64,000 nucleotides of DNA from Amycolatopsis marina (lineage in GTDB: Bacteria > Actinomycetota > Actinomycetes > Mycobacteriales > Pseudonocardiaceae), in the NCBI RefSeq assembly GCF_900111885.1, contig NZ_FOKG01000003.1:124001-188000 (forward strand), given 5' to 3'. The notes below the pieces were generated by a model. That model saw nothing but the letters and a program-made list of their open reading frames with translations. It was not told the origin of the DNA and searched no databases. This document shows, in pieces, positions 27,503-35,912 of the stretch (positions are counted from its first letter, which is position 1; each line of letters opens with the position of its first letter). The translations under genes and the position numbers were made by a program.

Positions 27503-29167
27503 CTACCTGAGATTCATCCGCCGCAGCTTGCCCGTCGCGGAGTGCGGCAGCGAGTCGGCGAACTCCACCGTGCGCGGCACCTTGTACCCGGCGAGCGCCT
27601 CCGTGCACGCGTCCATCACCTGCTGCTCCGACAGCGCCGCACCCCGCTCGGGCACGATCACGGCCTTGACGGCCTCACCGCTGCGCTCGTCGACGACGCC
27701 GACCACGGCCGACTCGGCCACTCCCGGCAGTGCGTTGATGACGCTCTCGACCTCGTTCGGGTAGACGTTGAATCCGTTGACGATGATCAGATCGTTGGCC
27801 CGGTCCACCAGGTGCAGGTCGCCATCGGTGTCCAGGTAGCCGACGTCGCCGGTGCGGAACCAGCCCTCGCCGTCGGGGCCGTGCGCCCCGTCCGGCCAGT
27901 AGCCGGAGAACAGGTTGGCGCCGCGAATCGACACCAGTCCAGTGCCCATCGGCTCCCCGTCGTCCTCGGCGAACACGTCGTCCGGGTCGGCGGGGTCCAG
28001 CGGGACCGGGCCGACCGTGCCGTCACTGTCCACGAGCCGCAGTTCGACCCCCGGCAGTGGCCTGCCGACCGATCCCGGCTTCGGGTATCCGGTGACCATC
28101 GTCGTGGTGACCACGGGCGCGGTCTCGGTCAATCCGTAGCCCTCGAACACCCCGAGACCGGTCGCGCCGCGGATGGCGGCCAGCACCTTGGGATGCAGCG
28201 GGGCGGCACCCGAGGTGAGCAGGCGAACCGTGGCGAGGCCCTCGCCCAGTTCGTCGGCGGGGAGCGCGGCGAGTTCCACGTACATCGTGGGCACCCCGAG
28301 CAGCGAGGTCACCCGGTACTTCACACAGGCCTCGAGTGCGGTGTGCACGTCGAACCGCTCCGCGAGCACCAGGGTCGCGCCTGCCGAGGTCCCTGCCAGC
28401 AGGCCGGGGCCGAGGCCGTAGACGTGGAACATCGGGATGCTGATCAGCACGCGGTCGCTGGGCTCGACGACCCGGACGGGGAGGTGCTCCAGCTGGGTGA
28501 CGTTGGCGAGCAGTGCCCGGTGCGACAGCATCACGCCGCGCGGCGCTCCGGTGGTGCCCGAGGTGTACGAGAGCACGGCGAGGTCCTCGCCCGCCCCGAC
28601 CGGCTCCACCGGCTCGGGCCGCTGCTCCCCAGCGGTGACCGCCGACAGCACCCGGACGTCACCGGGTAGGTCGTCGGCGGCCGCACCGATCAGCAGCCGT
28701 GCGCCACTGTGCTCGATGAGTCCGCGCAGCTCCGACTCCGGCCCCTGCGGTGGCAGTGGCACGGCCACCCCGCCTGCCCGGAGCACGCCGAACAGCGCGA
28801 TCACGAACGCCACCGAGGTGGGTAGGCACAGCGCGACCCGATCGCCTGCGGTCAGCCCGGCCGCCCTGAGTTCGGCCACCTGCGCGTCCACGGCGGCGTC
28901 CACCTCGGCCCAGGTCAGCGTCTCCGCCGTCGCGGTGTCCACCAGCGCGGCCGCATCGGGCTTCGCGCGTGCGGTGGCGGCAAGCAGATCGGCAACGTTG
29001 CCCGCATGTCCAGACGCCCCGTCAGCGTTTGTCTGGGAACTCGGGTCCGCGATCGATTCGCCAGGGCTGACGCCCTGCCGCCTCGATAGCGGGACTTCGT
29101 CGGCCGAGTTCCACAAATCACCGTGATCTCGCGACTCCCTGTTCTCAGACGCCCCGTCAGCGGTCAC
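27503..29167 (-). CDS. AMP-forming acyl-CoA synthetase/ligase with repeat-derived N-terminus
   Basis: 554 residues. ANL-superfamily motifs are complete: LSYTSGTTGAPRGVMLSHRA, GYGLTET, GWFRTGDVGYLD and NGFNVYPNEVE, with the catalytic C-terminal lysine in SATGKLRRMN. It should activate a carboxylic acid, probably a fatty acid, as the CoA thioester. Residues 4-48 are encoded by a 135-bp insertion flanked by a 16-bp direct repeat (29011-29026 and 29146-29161); removing it gives VTADGASGHAGNVADLLAAT, a normal start with GGGG upstream. The insertion keeps the frame. Confidence 0.88.
   Translation of the reverse strand: MTADGASENRESRDHGDLWNSADEVPLSRRQGVSPGESIADPSSQTNADGASGHAGNVADLLAATARAKPDAAALVDTATAETLTWAEVDAAVDAQVAELRAAGLTAGDRVALCLPTSVAFVIALFGVLRAGGVAVPLPPQGPESELRGLIEHSGARLLIGAAADDLPGDVRVLSAVTAGEQRPEPVEPVGAGEDLAVLSYTSGTTGAPRGVMLSHRALLANVTQLEHLPVRVVEPSDRVLISIPMFHVYGLGPGLLAGTSAGATLVLAERFDVHTALEACVKYRVTSLLGVPTMYVELAALPADELGEGLATVRLLTSGAAPLHPKVLAAIRGATGLGVFEGYGLTETAPVVTTTMVTGYPKPGSVGRPLPGVELRLVDSDGTVGPVPLDPADPDDVFAEDDGEPMGTGLVSIRGANLFSGYWPDGAHGPDGEGWFRTGDVGYLDTDGDLHLVDRANDLIIVNGFNVYPNEVESVINALPGVAESAVVGVVDERSGEAVKAVIVPERGAALSEQQVMDACTEALAGYKVPRTVEFADSLPHSATGKLRRMNLR
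29011..29161 (-). repeat. 135-bp in-frame insertion flanked by 16-bp direct repeats
   Basis: CAGACGCCCCGTCAGC occurs at 29011-29026 and 29146-29161 (period 135 bp = 45 codons). The insert has inverted ends (GTCTGGGAACTCGG near 29030 with CCGAGTTCCACA near 29103). Its right part, 29107-29166, matches 35168-35228 over about 60 bp. This looks like a dispersed element that duplicated its target or recombined into the gene. Confidence 0.75.
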
Positions 29168-29291
29168 AGCGCAGCCCCTTTCGCGTCCGGATGAGAGATG
29201 CCCAGTCTGGCATTCCCCTCCCCCGTCATGGTGCGGGTCGGCATCCGTCTCCTCATCGCAATCAGATCACCACGGTGTTCTGCACAAAAGT

Positions 29292-29397
29292 GGGTTGTTC
29301 ACCATCAACGTGCGGCCAGGCCCATGCCTCACCCCCAGCCGGCAGCCACGACCACCCTTCGGGCGGCCCCGTCTACCGACTTGTGAACAACTCCCAC
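29292..29397. repeat. MITE-like element, copy 1 (between acyl-CoA ligase and bldN)
   Basis: About 106 bp with inverted ends (GGGTTGTTCAC at 29292 and GTGAACAACTCCC at 29385-29397) and internal self-complementarity around CGGCAGCCACGACC and GGGCGGC. A related element lies at 49462-49600. Both ends match, and inner blocks such as CGGCAGCCACGACC, CCGTCT and CCGACTTGTGAA are shared. No coding capacity. The rest of the 326-bp divergent gap 29168-29493 would hold the promoters of both genes. Confidence 0.75.
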
Positions 29398-29493
29398 TAC
29401 CTACTTTCGGGTAACTAGACGTATGCTGCGAGACGCACCCGGGTGGCGGTGATCACTCGGGCGCGAGACACGAGGCTGTTGGAGGTGCGACGG

Positions 29494-30195
29494 ATGAGCC
29501 TGCAGTTGGCTGTTTCAGCAGGCCCCGCCCTGGTAGCGCGCCCAGCGGTGGCGCCGGTCACTGCCCCTGTGCTGCCCGCGGCACCGATGGCCCCGGCCAC
29601 GCCCGACCCCGCAGAGATCGCCACGGCAGAGGCCTGGGAGCTGGTGCACCTGGCCCAGGAGGGCGACACCGGCGCCTTCGGCAAGCTGTACGACCGCTAT
29701 GTGGACGTCGTGTACCGCTACATCCTGTTCCGGATCGGCGACCGGGAACTGGCCGAGGACCTCACCAGCGAGACCTTCCTGCGCGCACTGCGCCGCATCA
29801 CCTCCGTCAGCTACCAGGGCAGGGACGTCGGCGCGTGGTTCGTCACGATCGCCCGCAACCTGGTGCTCGACCACGTGAAGTCCAGCCGGTACCGGCTGGA
29901 GATCGTCACCGACGAGGTGAGCGACACCGGCGCCACCACGTTCAACGGCATGCAGGCCCAGCCCGCGTCGGGACCCGAGCAGCAGGTGCTCAGCAGGGCG
30001 ATGAACGACGAGCTGTTCCGCTGCATCTCCGACCTCGGCGACGACCAGCGTGAGTGCGTCGTCCTGCGGTTCCTGCAGGGCATGTCGGTGGCCGAGACCG
30101 CCGAGATCATGAATCGCAACGAGGGCGCGATCAAGGCGCTGCAACATCGCGCGGTGCGCAGGCTCGCCCAGCTGCTGCCCACCGGCCTGCGCTGA
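29494..30195 (+). CDS. bldN: ECF RNA polymerase sigma factor of the BldN type
   Basis: 233 residues from the ATG at 29494 (GGAGGTG 6 nt upstream). A low-complexity Ala/Pro/Val N-terminal extension of about 46 residues precedes sigma region 2 (AFGKLYDRYVDVVYRYILFR, EDLTSETFLRALRR), a GRDVGAWFVTIARNLVLDHV segment and region 4 (DDQRECVVLRFLQGMSVAET, EGAIKALQHRAVRRLAQLL). The extension resembles the pro-sequence that is cleaved from Streptomyces BldN. Regulation by cleavage is inference. The anti-sigma gene follows. Confidence 0.9.
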   Translation: MSLQLAVSAGPALVARPAVAPVTAPVLPAAPMAPATPDPAEIATAEAWELVHLAQEGDTGAFGKLYDRYVDVVYRYILFRIGDRELAEDLTSETFLRALRRITSVSYQGRDVGAWFVTIARNLVLDHVKSSRYRLEIVTDEVSDTGATTFNGMQAQPASGPEQQVLSRAMNDELFRCISDLGDDQRECVVLRFLQGMSVAETAEIMNRNEGAIKALQHRAVRRLAQLLPTGLR

Positions 30196-30248
30196 CCCCG
30201 GACCGTTTTCCTCCTCTGCACGCGCCGTGCAAAAGACACGATAGGTTG

Positions 30249-30302
30249 ACGTCGCGAGTGCGACGTTCGGCTGGCTCCGGCGTCGGCGCCGTAACCGGAG
30301 CC
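30249..30302 (+). terminator. two hairpins after bldN-type gene
   Basis: ACGTCGC (30249-30255) pairs with GCGACGT (30260-30266), loop 4; GGCTCCGG (30273-30280) pairs with CCGGAGCC (30295-30302), loop 14. They lie 54-107 nt after the sigma gene stop and may reduce read-through to the anti-sigma gene, leaving it to its own promoter. Confidence 0.45.
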
Positions 30303-30318
30303 CCCTGCCGTTCGTTGC
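30290..30318 (+). promoter_or_regulatory. candidate sigma-BldN-type promoter for the anti-sigma gene
   Basis: CGTAAC (30290-30295) and CGTTGC (30313-30318) are 17 bp apart, 54 nt before the rsbN-type GTG. From memory, sigma-BldN promoters carry CGTAAC at -35 and CGTTGA at -10, and Streptomyces rsbN is itself a sigma-BldN target. A single mismatch (C for A in the -10) remains. Confidence 0.5.
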
Positions 30319-30371
30319 TCTTACCCGAAAGGGTCGATCAATCGAACTGTGCCTGACGACGAGGATGTGTC

Positions 30372-31613
30372 GTGGACGTGCCTGGCCGGATCCCGCGGGA
30401 GCGGGGCGCGCGTGAGCGGTTCGCTCGTGCCGTGGACCAGGGCGTCAGCCATCTCGACGACCAGGAGTTCGGCGAAGAACTGGCCATCGTGTCCGCTCTG
30501 CGCAGAGCCGGCGCGGACGGCGCGCCGGACCGGGCGGCCCGGGAACGGATCGCCGCCAGGATCGGCGAGGCCGACCGGGAACCGGAGCTCGCACCTGTTC
30601 CCGCGACCACGGTGACGGTCCTGGAGGCGGCCGCCCCCGCCGATACCGCCGCGGAGGCCACTGTCACCGTGCCGCGTCCCCGAAGCCCCGAAGCCGAGCG
30701 GGAACGGTCGAAGCCGCGCCTGCCCGTCCTGGTGGCCGCGGCGTTCTGTCTTGTCCTCGCGCTGGCCGGCATCGGTACGACGATGTCCAGCGACTCGCTG
30801 CCCGGCGACGTCCTCTACCAGGTCAAACGAGCCCAGGAAAGCGCCTCCCTGCAACTGACTCTCGACGAGGGGGACCGGGCGCGCAAACAACTGGAGTACG
30901 CCGGGGACCGGCTGGTCGAACTGGCCCTGCTGGCCGAGCGGACGGAGCCGGGAACAGGCCACGAGGCCTTCCGGGCCGCGCTGGCCGATTTCGGCACCGA
31001 CGCCCGAGTGGGCGTCGCACAGTTGACCGCCATCGCGACAACCACCGACGGCAGCCAGCTCGACCTGCTGCGCAACTGGGTGGAGACGCAGTCCGACCGG
31101 CTGGCCGAATTGCGGGCCGCCCTGCCCGCGGAGGTGGCGGCGCACCGGGCGGAGACGGCGGTCCTGCTGCGGGAAATCGACGAACGCGCGACCGCGCTGT
31201 CCGGACGGATGAACTGTTACCAGATCACCTCGGGTGAGTCCGACGAACTCGGCGTCCTGCCGTCGGAGCAGGACTGCGCCGCCCGGCCGGGCAGTCGCGC
31301 AGGCGGTTCGGCCACCCCCACCTCGGTCGGCCCTGCTGCTCCCGGTGGCGACACGGACGACCAGGACCCGGCGCCGCGAGACGCCACACTGGTCGGCAGG
31401 CAGCCCACGACGAGTGCTTCGCCCGACCCCGCGCCCCATACCTCGTCGGCCCCGGCTCGGACGACTTCCACCTACGTCCCACGGGAGTGGCTCCCCGCGC
31501 CCGCCCCGACATCGGTGTCGCGCCCAAGGCTGCCCAGCGCCCCGACCGAACCACCAGCGGTGGTGTCCGTGCCACCGCTGCTGCCTGAAGTGCCCGGGAC
31601 CGGCATCGGTTAG
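30372..31613 (+). CDS. membrane anti-sigma factor of the RsbN type (DUF5667 protein)
   Basis: 413 residues. A cytoplasmic N-terminus (about 1-75, [20 protein letters not shown]) should bind the sigma factor. One transmembrane helix ([20 protein letters not shown], about 118-137) is followed by the outer DUF5667 region ([39 protein letters not shown]) and a Ser/Thr/Pro-rich tail of about 120 residues. In Streptomyces the orthologue RsbN inhibits BldN. GAGG lies 7 nt before the GTG start. Confidence 0.88.
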   Translation: MDVPGRIPRERGARERFARAVDQGVSHLDDQEFGEELAIVSALRRAGADGAPDRAARERIAARIGEADREPELAPVPATTVTVLEAAAPADTAAEATVTVPRPRSPEAERERSKPRLPVLVAAAFCLVLALAGIGTTMSSDSLPGDVLYQVKRAQESASLQLTLDEGDRARKQLEYAGDRLVELALLAERTEPGTGHEAFRAALADFGTDARVGVAQLTAIATTTDGSQLDLLRNWVETQSDRLAELRAALPAEVAAHRAETAVLLREIDERATALSGRMNCYQITSGESDELGVLPSEQDCAARPGSRAGGSATPTSVGPAAPGGDTDDQDPAPRDATLVGRQPTTSASPDPAPHTSSAPARTTSTYVPREWLPAPAPTSVSRPRLPSAPTEPPAVVSVPPLLPEVPGTGIG

Positions 31614-31738
31614 GGCGTGTTTCACGCTCGTCATCCGGCCGCTACGCGAGCGACGGGCATACTCGATACTGTGTTGCACGGGCTGCGGCCGCTCCGGCCG
31701 TGGACCCCGACGTGTCGCAGGTTGTGGAGGCGGTGTGC

Positions 31739-32731
31739 GTGTCACGGTGGCGTGGCCGAAGTAAGGGCCAGGAACTCGAACGCCTCGCCGCGCTGGCGGG
31801 CGAGGCGTCGGCTGACGCCGCCGTCGCGATGGAGGCCTCCTCGGCGGCAGCGCTGGCCGAGGCGGAGGTCATCGCCGAGGCCGCCGCGCCGACAGCCGAA
31901 CCCGAGCCTGCTTCCACGGCTCCCCCGCAGGACGGCGGCGACGAGCCGGCGGTACAACCGGACCTGACGGCAGCGGCGTTCTTCGACGTGGACAACACGA
32001 TGATGATGGGCGCGTCGATCTTCCACTTCGCTCGTGGCCTCGCCTCACGCAAGTACTTCACCACCTCCGATCTCGCCGGATTCGCCTGGCAGCAGATGAA
32101 GTTCCGGGTCGGTGGCCGGGAGAGCCCGGACACCATCAGGTCCAGCCGGGAACAAGGACTGTCCTTTGTGGCTGGACGCACCGTCGAGGACATGAACGCG
32201 GTCGGCGAGGAGATCTACGACGAGCTGATGGCGGACAAGATCTGGTCGGGCACCCGCGCGCTGGCCCAGATGCACCTGGACGCTGGCCAGCGAGTCTGGC
32301 TGGTGACCGCCACGCCGGTGGAGCTGGCGGCGATCATCGCGCGGCGGCTGGGGCTGACCGGTGCGCTTGGCACAGTGCTGGAACAGGAAGACGGCGTCTA
32401 CACCGGACGGCTCGTCGGCGACATGTTGCACGCACACGCCAAGGCCCATGCCGTGCGTGCGCTGGCGGCGCGGGAAGGCCTGAACCTCCGGCGGTGCACG
32501 GCCTACTCCGACTCCCAGAACGACGTGCCGATGCTGTCGGTCGTCGGCACCGCCGTCGCGGTGAATCCGGACGCGGGCCTGCGCGACGTCGCACGGCAGC
32601 GCCAGTGGGAGATCCGTGACTTCCGCACCGGGCGTAAGGCAGCCAAGATCGGCGTGCCCTCGGTACTCGGCGCGGGCGCGCTGGCCGGAGCCGTGGCAGC
32701 CGGCCTCGCCTACCGCAGGCGCGCCGCCTGA
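31739..32731 (+). CDS. HAD-superfamily IB phosphatase (SerB1-like)
   Basis: 330 residues from the GTG at 31739 (GGAGG 8 nt upstream). An Ala/Glu-rich N-terminus of about 75 residues precedes the HAD core: [15 protein letters not shown] (nucleophile Asp and acid Asp near 82-84), [14 protein letters not shown] (motif 2 Thr), [10 protein letters not shown] (motif 3 Lys) and [18 protein letters not shown] (motif 4). The C-terminus has a hydrophobic segment ([19 protein letters not shown]). It matches the PSP-type HAD-IB family; the mycobacterial neighbour is annotated serB1. Physiological substrate unknown. Confidence 0.88.
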   Translation: MSRWRGRSKGQELERLAALAGEASADAAVAMEASSAAALAEAEVIAEAAAPTAEPEPASTAPPQDGGDEPAVQPDLTAAAFFDVDNTMMMGASIFHFARGLASRKYFTTSDLAGFAWQQMKFRVGGRESPDTIRSSREQGLSFVAGRTVEDMNAVGEEIYDELMADKIWSGTRALAQMHLDAGQRVWLVTATPVELAAIIARRLGLTGALGTVLEQEDGVYTGRLVGDMLHAHAKAHAVRALAAREGLNLRRCTAYSDSQNDVPMLSVVGTAVAVNPDAGLRDVARQRQWEIRDFRTGRKAAKIGVPSVLGAGALAGAVAAGLAYRRRAA

Positions 32732-32752
32732 ACTCGCGGCTCAGCAGCCAAC

Positions 32753-33862
32753 TCAGCCGCGGAAAATACTCCTGCGCTGAGCCAGTCCGCGGTAGAGCAT
32801 CTGCTGGATGGACTCCCGTACCTGGTCGGTCAGGTTGAAGACCAGCATCGGGTCCTCCTCGGCGTCCGGTTCGAACGAGTCGGTCCGGATCGGGCTACCG
32901 AACTCGATGTGCCACTTCGTCGGCAGCGGGACGGCCCCGAGCGGTCCCAGCAGCGGGAAGAACGGCGTCACCGGGAAGTACGGCAGGCCGAGCAGCCTGG
33001 CGAGTGGCTTGAGGTCGCCGATCTTGGGATAGATCTCCTCCGCACCCACGATGGCGCACGGAATGATGGGCACCCCGCAGCGCAGTGCCGCGGAGACGAA
33101 ACCACCACGGCCGAATCGCTGCAGCTTGTATCGCGAGGAAAACGGTTTGCCGACGCCCTTGAACCCCTCTGGCCAGACGCCGACCAGCTCGCCACCGGAG
33201 TCCCCGGTGCCGCGCAGCAGCCGTTCGGCGTCGGGCTGACAGGCAAGCGTCTGTCCCGACTTGCGGGCCAGCGCCCCCACCATCGGAATCCGGAACACCA
33301 GGTCCGCGCCGAGCATCCGCAGATGCCGGTGCTGGGGGTGCTCGTCGTGCACCGCGACCGCGGTCATCACCGAATCCAGCGGCAGCACGCCAGAGTGGTT
33401 GCACACCACCAGCGCACCACCGGTGTCCGGCAGGTTCGCCACCCCCTCGGTGCTGACCCGGAACCACTTCTCGTACAACAGCCGTAGCGGCGGCAGCAGC
33501 AGTGTGTCCGTCAGCTCCCGGTCGAAACCGAACTCGTCGACGGTGTAGTCGCCGGTCAGTCGGTGCCGGAGGAAGTCGAGTGCGGCACTGAGCCCTTCGG
33601 GCAGCCCGTCCGGTCCCACATCGGCGGCATGCTCCGGCCCCGCCGAGGGCTCGGGCTCCTCGCTGCCGGGAAAGGCGAACACCGGCGCGTCCGCGCGCCG
33701 TGCGCCCGGTGGAGCGGGTTCGAGCTGTGGTGTGTCGTGTCCCGCCCGGTCGTGCTGTCCGTTACCCCGCTCCGGCGGACGCAGCGGGATGATCTGTGCT
33801 TCCGTGCCCTTCGCCACTGGTTCCGCCTCGCCTTCCCAGCGTCCGTGCCCGTGTCCGTTCAC
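32753..33862 (-). CDS. lysophospholipid/1-acylglycerol-phosphate acyltransferase family protein
   Basis: 369 residues from the GTG at 33862, which overlaps the epimerase stop (GTGA). A variable N-terminus of about 110 residues leads to the PlsC-type domain: VVCNHSGVLPLD (catalytic His near 183), FRIPMVGALARKSG, VWPEGFKGVGKPF and FGRGGFVSAALRCGVPIIP. A start at 33814 is an alternative. Its partner gene (epimerase) and orthologues (Rv0501-Rv0502 by memory) are always adjacent. It may acylate an unusual cell-envelope lipid. Confidence 0.85.
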   Translation of the reverse strand: MNGHGHGRWEGEAEPVAKGTEAQIIPLRPPERGNGQHDRAGHDTPQLEPAPPGARRADAPVFAFPGSEEPEPSAGPEHAADVGPDGLPEGLSAALDFLRHRLTGDYTVDEFGFDRELTDTLLLPPLRLLYEKWFRVSTEGVANLPDTGGALVVCNHSGVLPLDSVMTAVAVHDEHPQHRHLRMLGADLVFRIPMVGALARKSGQTLACQPDAERLLRGTGDSGGELVGVWPEGFKGVGKPFSSRYKLQRFGRGGFVSAALRCGVPIIPCAIVGAEEIYPKIGDLKPLARLLGLPYFPVTPFFPLLGPLGAVPLPTKWHIEFGSPIRTDSFEPDAEEDPMLVFNLTDQVRESIQQMLYRGLAQRRSIFRG

Positions 33863-34908
33863 CTGCTCGTGGCCTGTCCGGTCGCCGCGGCGAGTGCGAC
33901 CTTGCCGGCCAGTCCGGCCAGCCGGTGCCCGTCCACCACCGGCCGCAGCCCCCGGCCGCGTACGTAGTCGTCGAACGCATCCCTCGTGGTCCATTTCGGC
34001 GTGTACCCGAAGACGGTTTTCAGCCGAGTGGTGTCCACGACCCGCCCGAAGTTGAGCAATCGCACCTGATCCGCCGAGAAGTCCACCACCCGTGCGCCGT
34101 GCAACACCCTGCCGACCGAGGGCACCGCACCGCGCGGCACGGGCAGCTCCAGTCTGCCCGCGCGGCGAATCGCCTGTGACAGCGTGAGTACCCCGTCGCT
34201 GCCGACGTTGAACACGCCCGGCTTGTCCTCGATCGTGGCGTGCTCCAGCACCGCGAGGGCGTCAGCGGAGTGCAGCAACTGCATGCGGGCGTCGTAGCCG
34301 AGGACCGTCGGTACCACCGGCAGCGCGAAGTAGCGGCCGAGCACGGTGTCGATCTCGGGTCCGATGAGGTTGATGAACCTGGCCGTCGTCACGGTGATGT
34401 CGGGCCTGCGCCTGGCGAGGCCGCGTACGTACCCCTCCATCTCGACGGCGTCCTTGGCATAGCCTGAGCTCGACATGGGGATGAGTTCGGAGTCCTCGGT
34501 GAACACCGCGGGCGAGCGGGCGCCGGCGCCGTACACCGCCGCGGTGGACTTGATCACGAGCTTGCGCACCAGCGGCGAGCGCTGGCAGGCCGCGAGCAGT
34601 CGCATGGTGCCGATGACGTTGATTTCCTTGAGCACTGATCGCCTGCCCGGCCCCGCCGGGTGCGCCGTTGTGGCCGCGTGCACAACCGTGTCGACCTTGG
34701 CCGAACCGATGACCTTCGCGATGAGCGGGTTGCGGATGTCGGCGCGGACGAACTCGGCCCTGCCCATCCGGTGCAGAACCGCACGGCCGGGTGGCGTGGT
34801 GTCCACCCCGATGACACGTTCGAGGCGCGAGTCGTTTCCCAGCCGCGCCAGCAGCCGGCCGCCGAGCTCACTCCCGACGCCCGTGACGAGCACGATGTTG
34901 GACGGCAT
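33859..34908 (-). CDS. NAD-dependent epimerase/dehydratase (extended SDR)
   Basis: 349 residues from the ATG at 34908 (AGGGA 6 nt upstream). Rossmann motif VLVTGVGSELGGRLLARL near the N-terminus; catalytic Tyr in a SSSGYAKDAVEMEGYV stretch (YxxxK-like with Asp-Ala); VFNVGSDGVLTLSQAIRRAG; and C-terminal FGRVVDTTRLKTVFGYTPK. It belongs to the GalE-like group, often named GalE2 in mycobacteria. Substrate unknown. Probably co-transcribed with the acyltransferase. Confidence 0.85.
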   Translation of the reverse strand: MPSNIVLVTGVGSELGGRLLARLGNDSRLERVIGVDTTPPGRAVLHRMGRAEFVRADIRNPLIAKVIGSAKVDTVVHAATTAHPAGPGRRSVLKEINVIGTMRLLAACQRSPLVRKLVIKSTAAVYGAGARSPAVFTEDSELIPMSSSGYAKDAVEMEGYVRGLARRRPDITVTTARFINLIGPEIDTVLGRYFALPVVPTVLGYDARMQLLHSADALAVLEHATIEDKPGVFNVGSDGVLTLSQAIRRAGRLELPVPRGAVPSVGRVLHGARVVDFSADQVRLLNFGRVVDTTRLKTVFGYTPKWTTRDAFDDYVRGRGLRPVVDGHRLAGLAGKVALAAATGQATSR

Positions 34909-35097
34909 TCGGCTCCCTGGGTCGGGTTCTGGCACTCGCGCGGTGCCGAAGATGACGGCATTCGCGAGTGTGCGAGATGCTGCGGTTTCGCGAGTACGCG
35001 CCCAGGATGTTACCGCCAACCCGGCGGTCCCGAAGGTCCTCTAACACGGTATTAACCCAGGTCACACTGGTTGTATCCCGGCGTCACCCAGATGGCG

Positions 35098-35129
35098 GCG
35101 GCCCGCCCGACAGATGTCGGACGGGCCGC
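35098..35129 (-). terminator. hairpin downstream of the bS22-type gene
   Basis: GCGGCCCGCCCGA (35098-35110) pairs with TCGGACGGGCCGC (35117-35129), 12 of 13 bases. It lies about 97 nt past the bS22 stop, and a dispersed repeat element sits in between, as if inserted between gene and terminator. Confidence 0.65.
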
Positions 35130-35155
35130 GTGAAAACTGGTTCGCCTCAGAGTCT

Positions 35156-35220
35156 GTCTGAGAACTCGGTTCCACAGGTCACCACGACCACGCAAACCAG
35201 AGTTCTCAGACGCCCTGTCA
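35156..35220. repeat. dispersed repeat with 12-bp terminal inverted repeats (copy 2)
   Basis: Ends GTCTGAGAACTC (35156-35167) and GAGTTCTCAGAC (35200-35211) are perfect inverted repeats, followed by GCCCTGTCAGTG. The run TTCCACA, TCACC, GTTCTCAGACGCCC, GTCAG matches, in the same order and spacing, the insertion at 29107-29166 within the acyl-CoA ligase gene. It ends 6 bp before the bS22 stop codon. Confidence 0.75.
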
Positions 35221-35225
35221 GTGCG

Positions 35226-35327
35226 TCACTTGCCCTGCTTGCGACGCTGCACTCGCGTGCGGCGCAGCAGCTTGCGGTGCTTCTTCTTGGACATGCGCTT
35301 GCGGCGCTTCTTGATCACCGAGCCCAC
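35226..35327 (-). CDS. 30S ribosomal protein bS22 / AURKAIP1-COX24 domain protein
   Basis: A 33-residue, extremely basic protein, [20 protein letters not shown] then [13 protein letters not shown]. This is the small AURKAIP1/COX24-type protein that is a late ribosomal subunit in mycobacteria (bS22, Rv0500B by memory). The GTG is preceded by AAGGAG. Its position between the epimerase and the BldC-like HTH gene is the same as in M. tuberculosis. Confidence 0.9.
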   Translation of the reverse strand: MGSVIKKRRKRMSKKKHRKLLRRTRVQRRKQGK

Positions 35328-35493
35328 AGGTGCTCCTTCACGTCGTTCGTTGGGGTCACGCGAGACAGCGCGTCGTCCAACTCCGAGCGCATCTGCCACG
35401 ATCGGCCTATCAGGTTACCCGGGAGGTACCCGTGGCTTTTCCATGGGGCCTTCGAGGTCGCGCAGCAGGTATCGCCCTACCTGCGCGAGCTCC

Positions 35494-35709
35494 CTACCCC
35501 ACGTCGAAGTACGCGCCCTCCAGATAGGTGTGGACGGCCTTCTCCGGCACCCGGAACGACTTGCCGACTCGTACGGCGGGCAGCTCTCCCGAGTGGACGA
35601 GCCGGTAGACGGTCATCTTGGAGACACGCATCAGCGTGGCCACCTCGGCGACCGTCAAAAACTGGACCTGCCGTGGCCCTGGGCCTTGATCCTTCTTGTT
35701 CGGCGGCAT
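35494..35709 (-). CDS. BldC-like/excisionase-type helix-turn-helix protein
   Basis: 71 residues: QFLTVAEVATLMRVSKMTVY then RLVHSGELPAVRVGKSFRVP, then EKAVHTYLEGAYFDVG. It is the MerR-like winged helix of the BldC/excisionase group. The orthologue beside proC in mycobacteria (Rv0500A) is a conserved DNA-binding protein, so this is chromosomal rather than phage-derived despite the excisionase label. Confidence 0.85.
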   Translation of the reverse strand: MPPNKKDQGPGPRQVQFLTVAEVATLMRVSKMTVYRLVHSGELPAVRVGKSFRVPEKAVHTYLEGAYFDVG

Positions 35710-35862
35710 ATTTCACCGTGCCTTTTCCGGCACGTGTCGCGCCGCGCGGCTTCCCCACCGGCGGTACCGACACGCACGTGCTTCTGTCGAGGGTAGCGGT
35801 GCGGATGGGGCTAGTGCGACGCCTGGCGCGAAGTTCGCCTTCGACCAGCACTGATCGGTCTA

Positions 35863-35900
35863 CCCCTTTCGGTAATTCGTCGTCGAATTACCGAAAGGGG
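35863..35900 (-). terminator. 17-bp perfect hairpin after proC
   Basis: CCCCTTTCGGTAATTCG (35863-35879) and its inverse (35884-35900) form a perfect 17-bp stem with a 4-nt loop. It lies 13 nt beyond the proC stop, and is also upstream of the helix-turn-helix gene, so it can separate the two transcripts. Confidence 0.92.
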
Positions 35901-35912
35901 GACGGGCTGGGA

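Noticed and set aside
35494..35709. Excisionase-like gene as a sign of prophage or integrated element
   Set aside because: The same small HTH protein is conserved beside proC in mycobacteria; no integrase, att-like repeat or tRNA gene is present.
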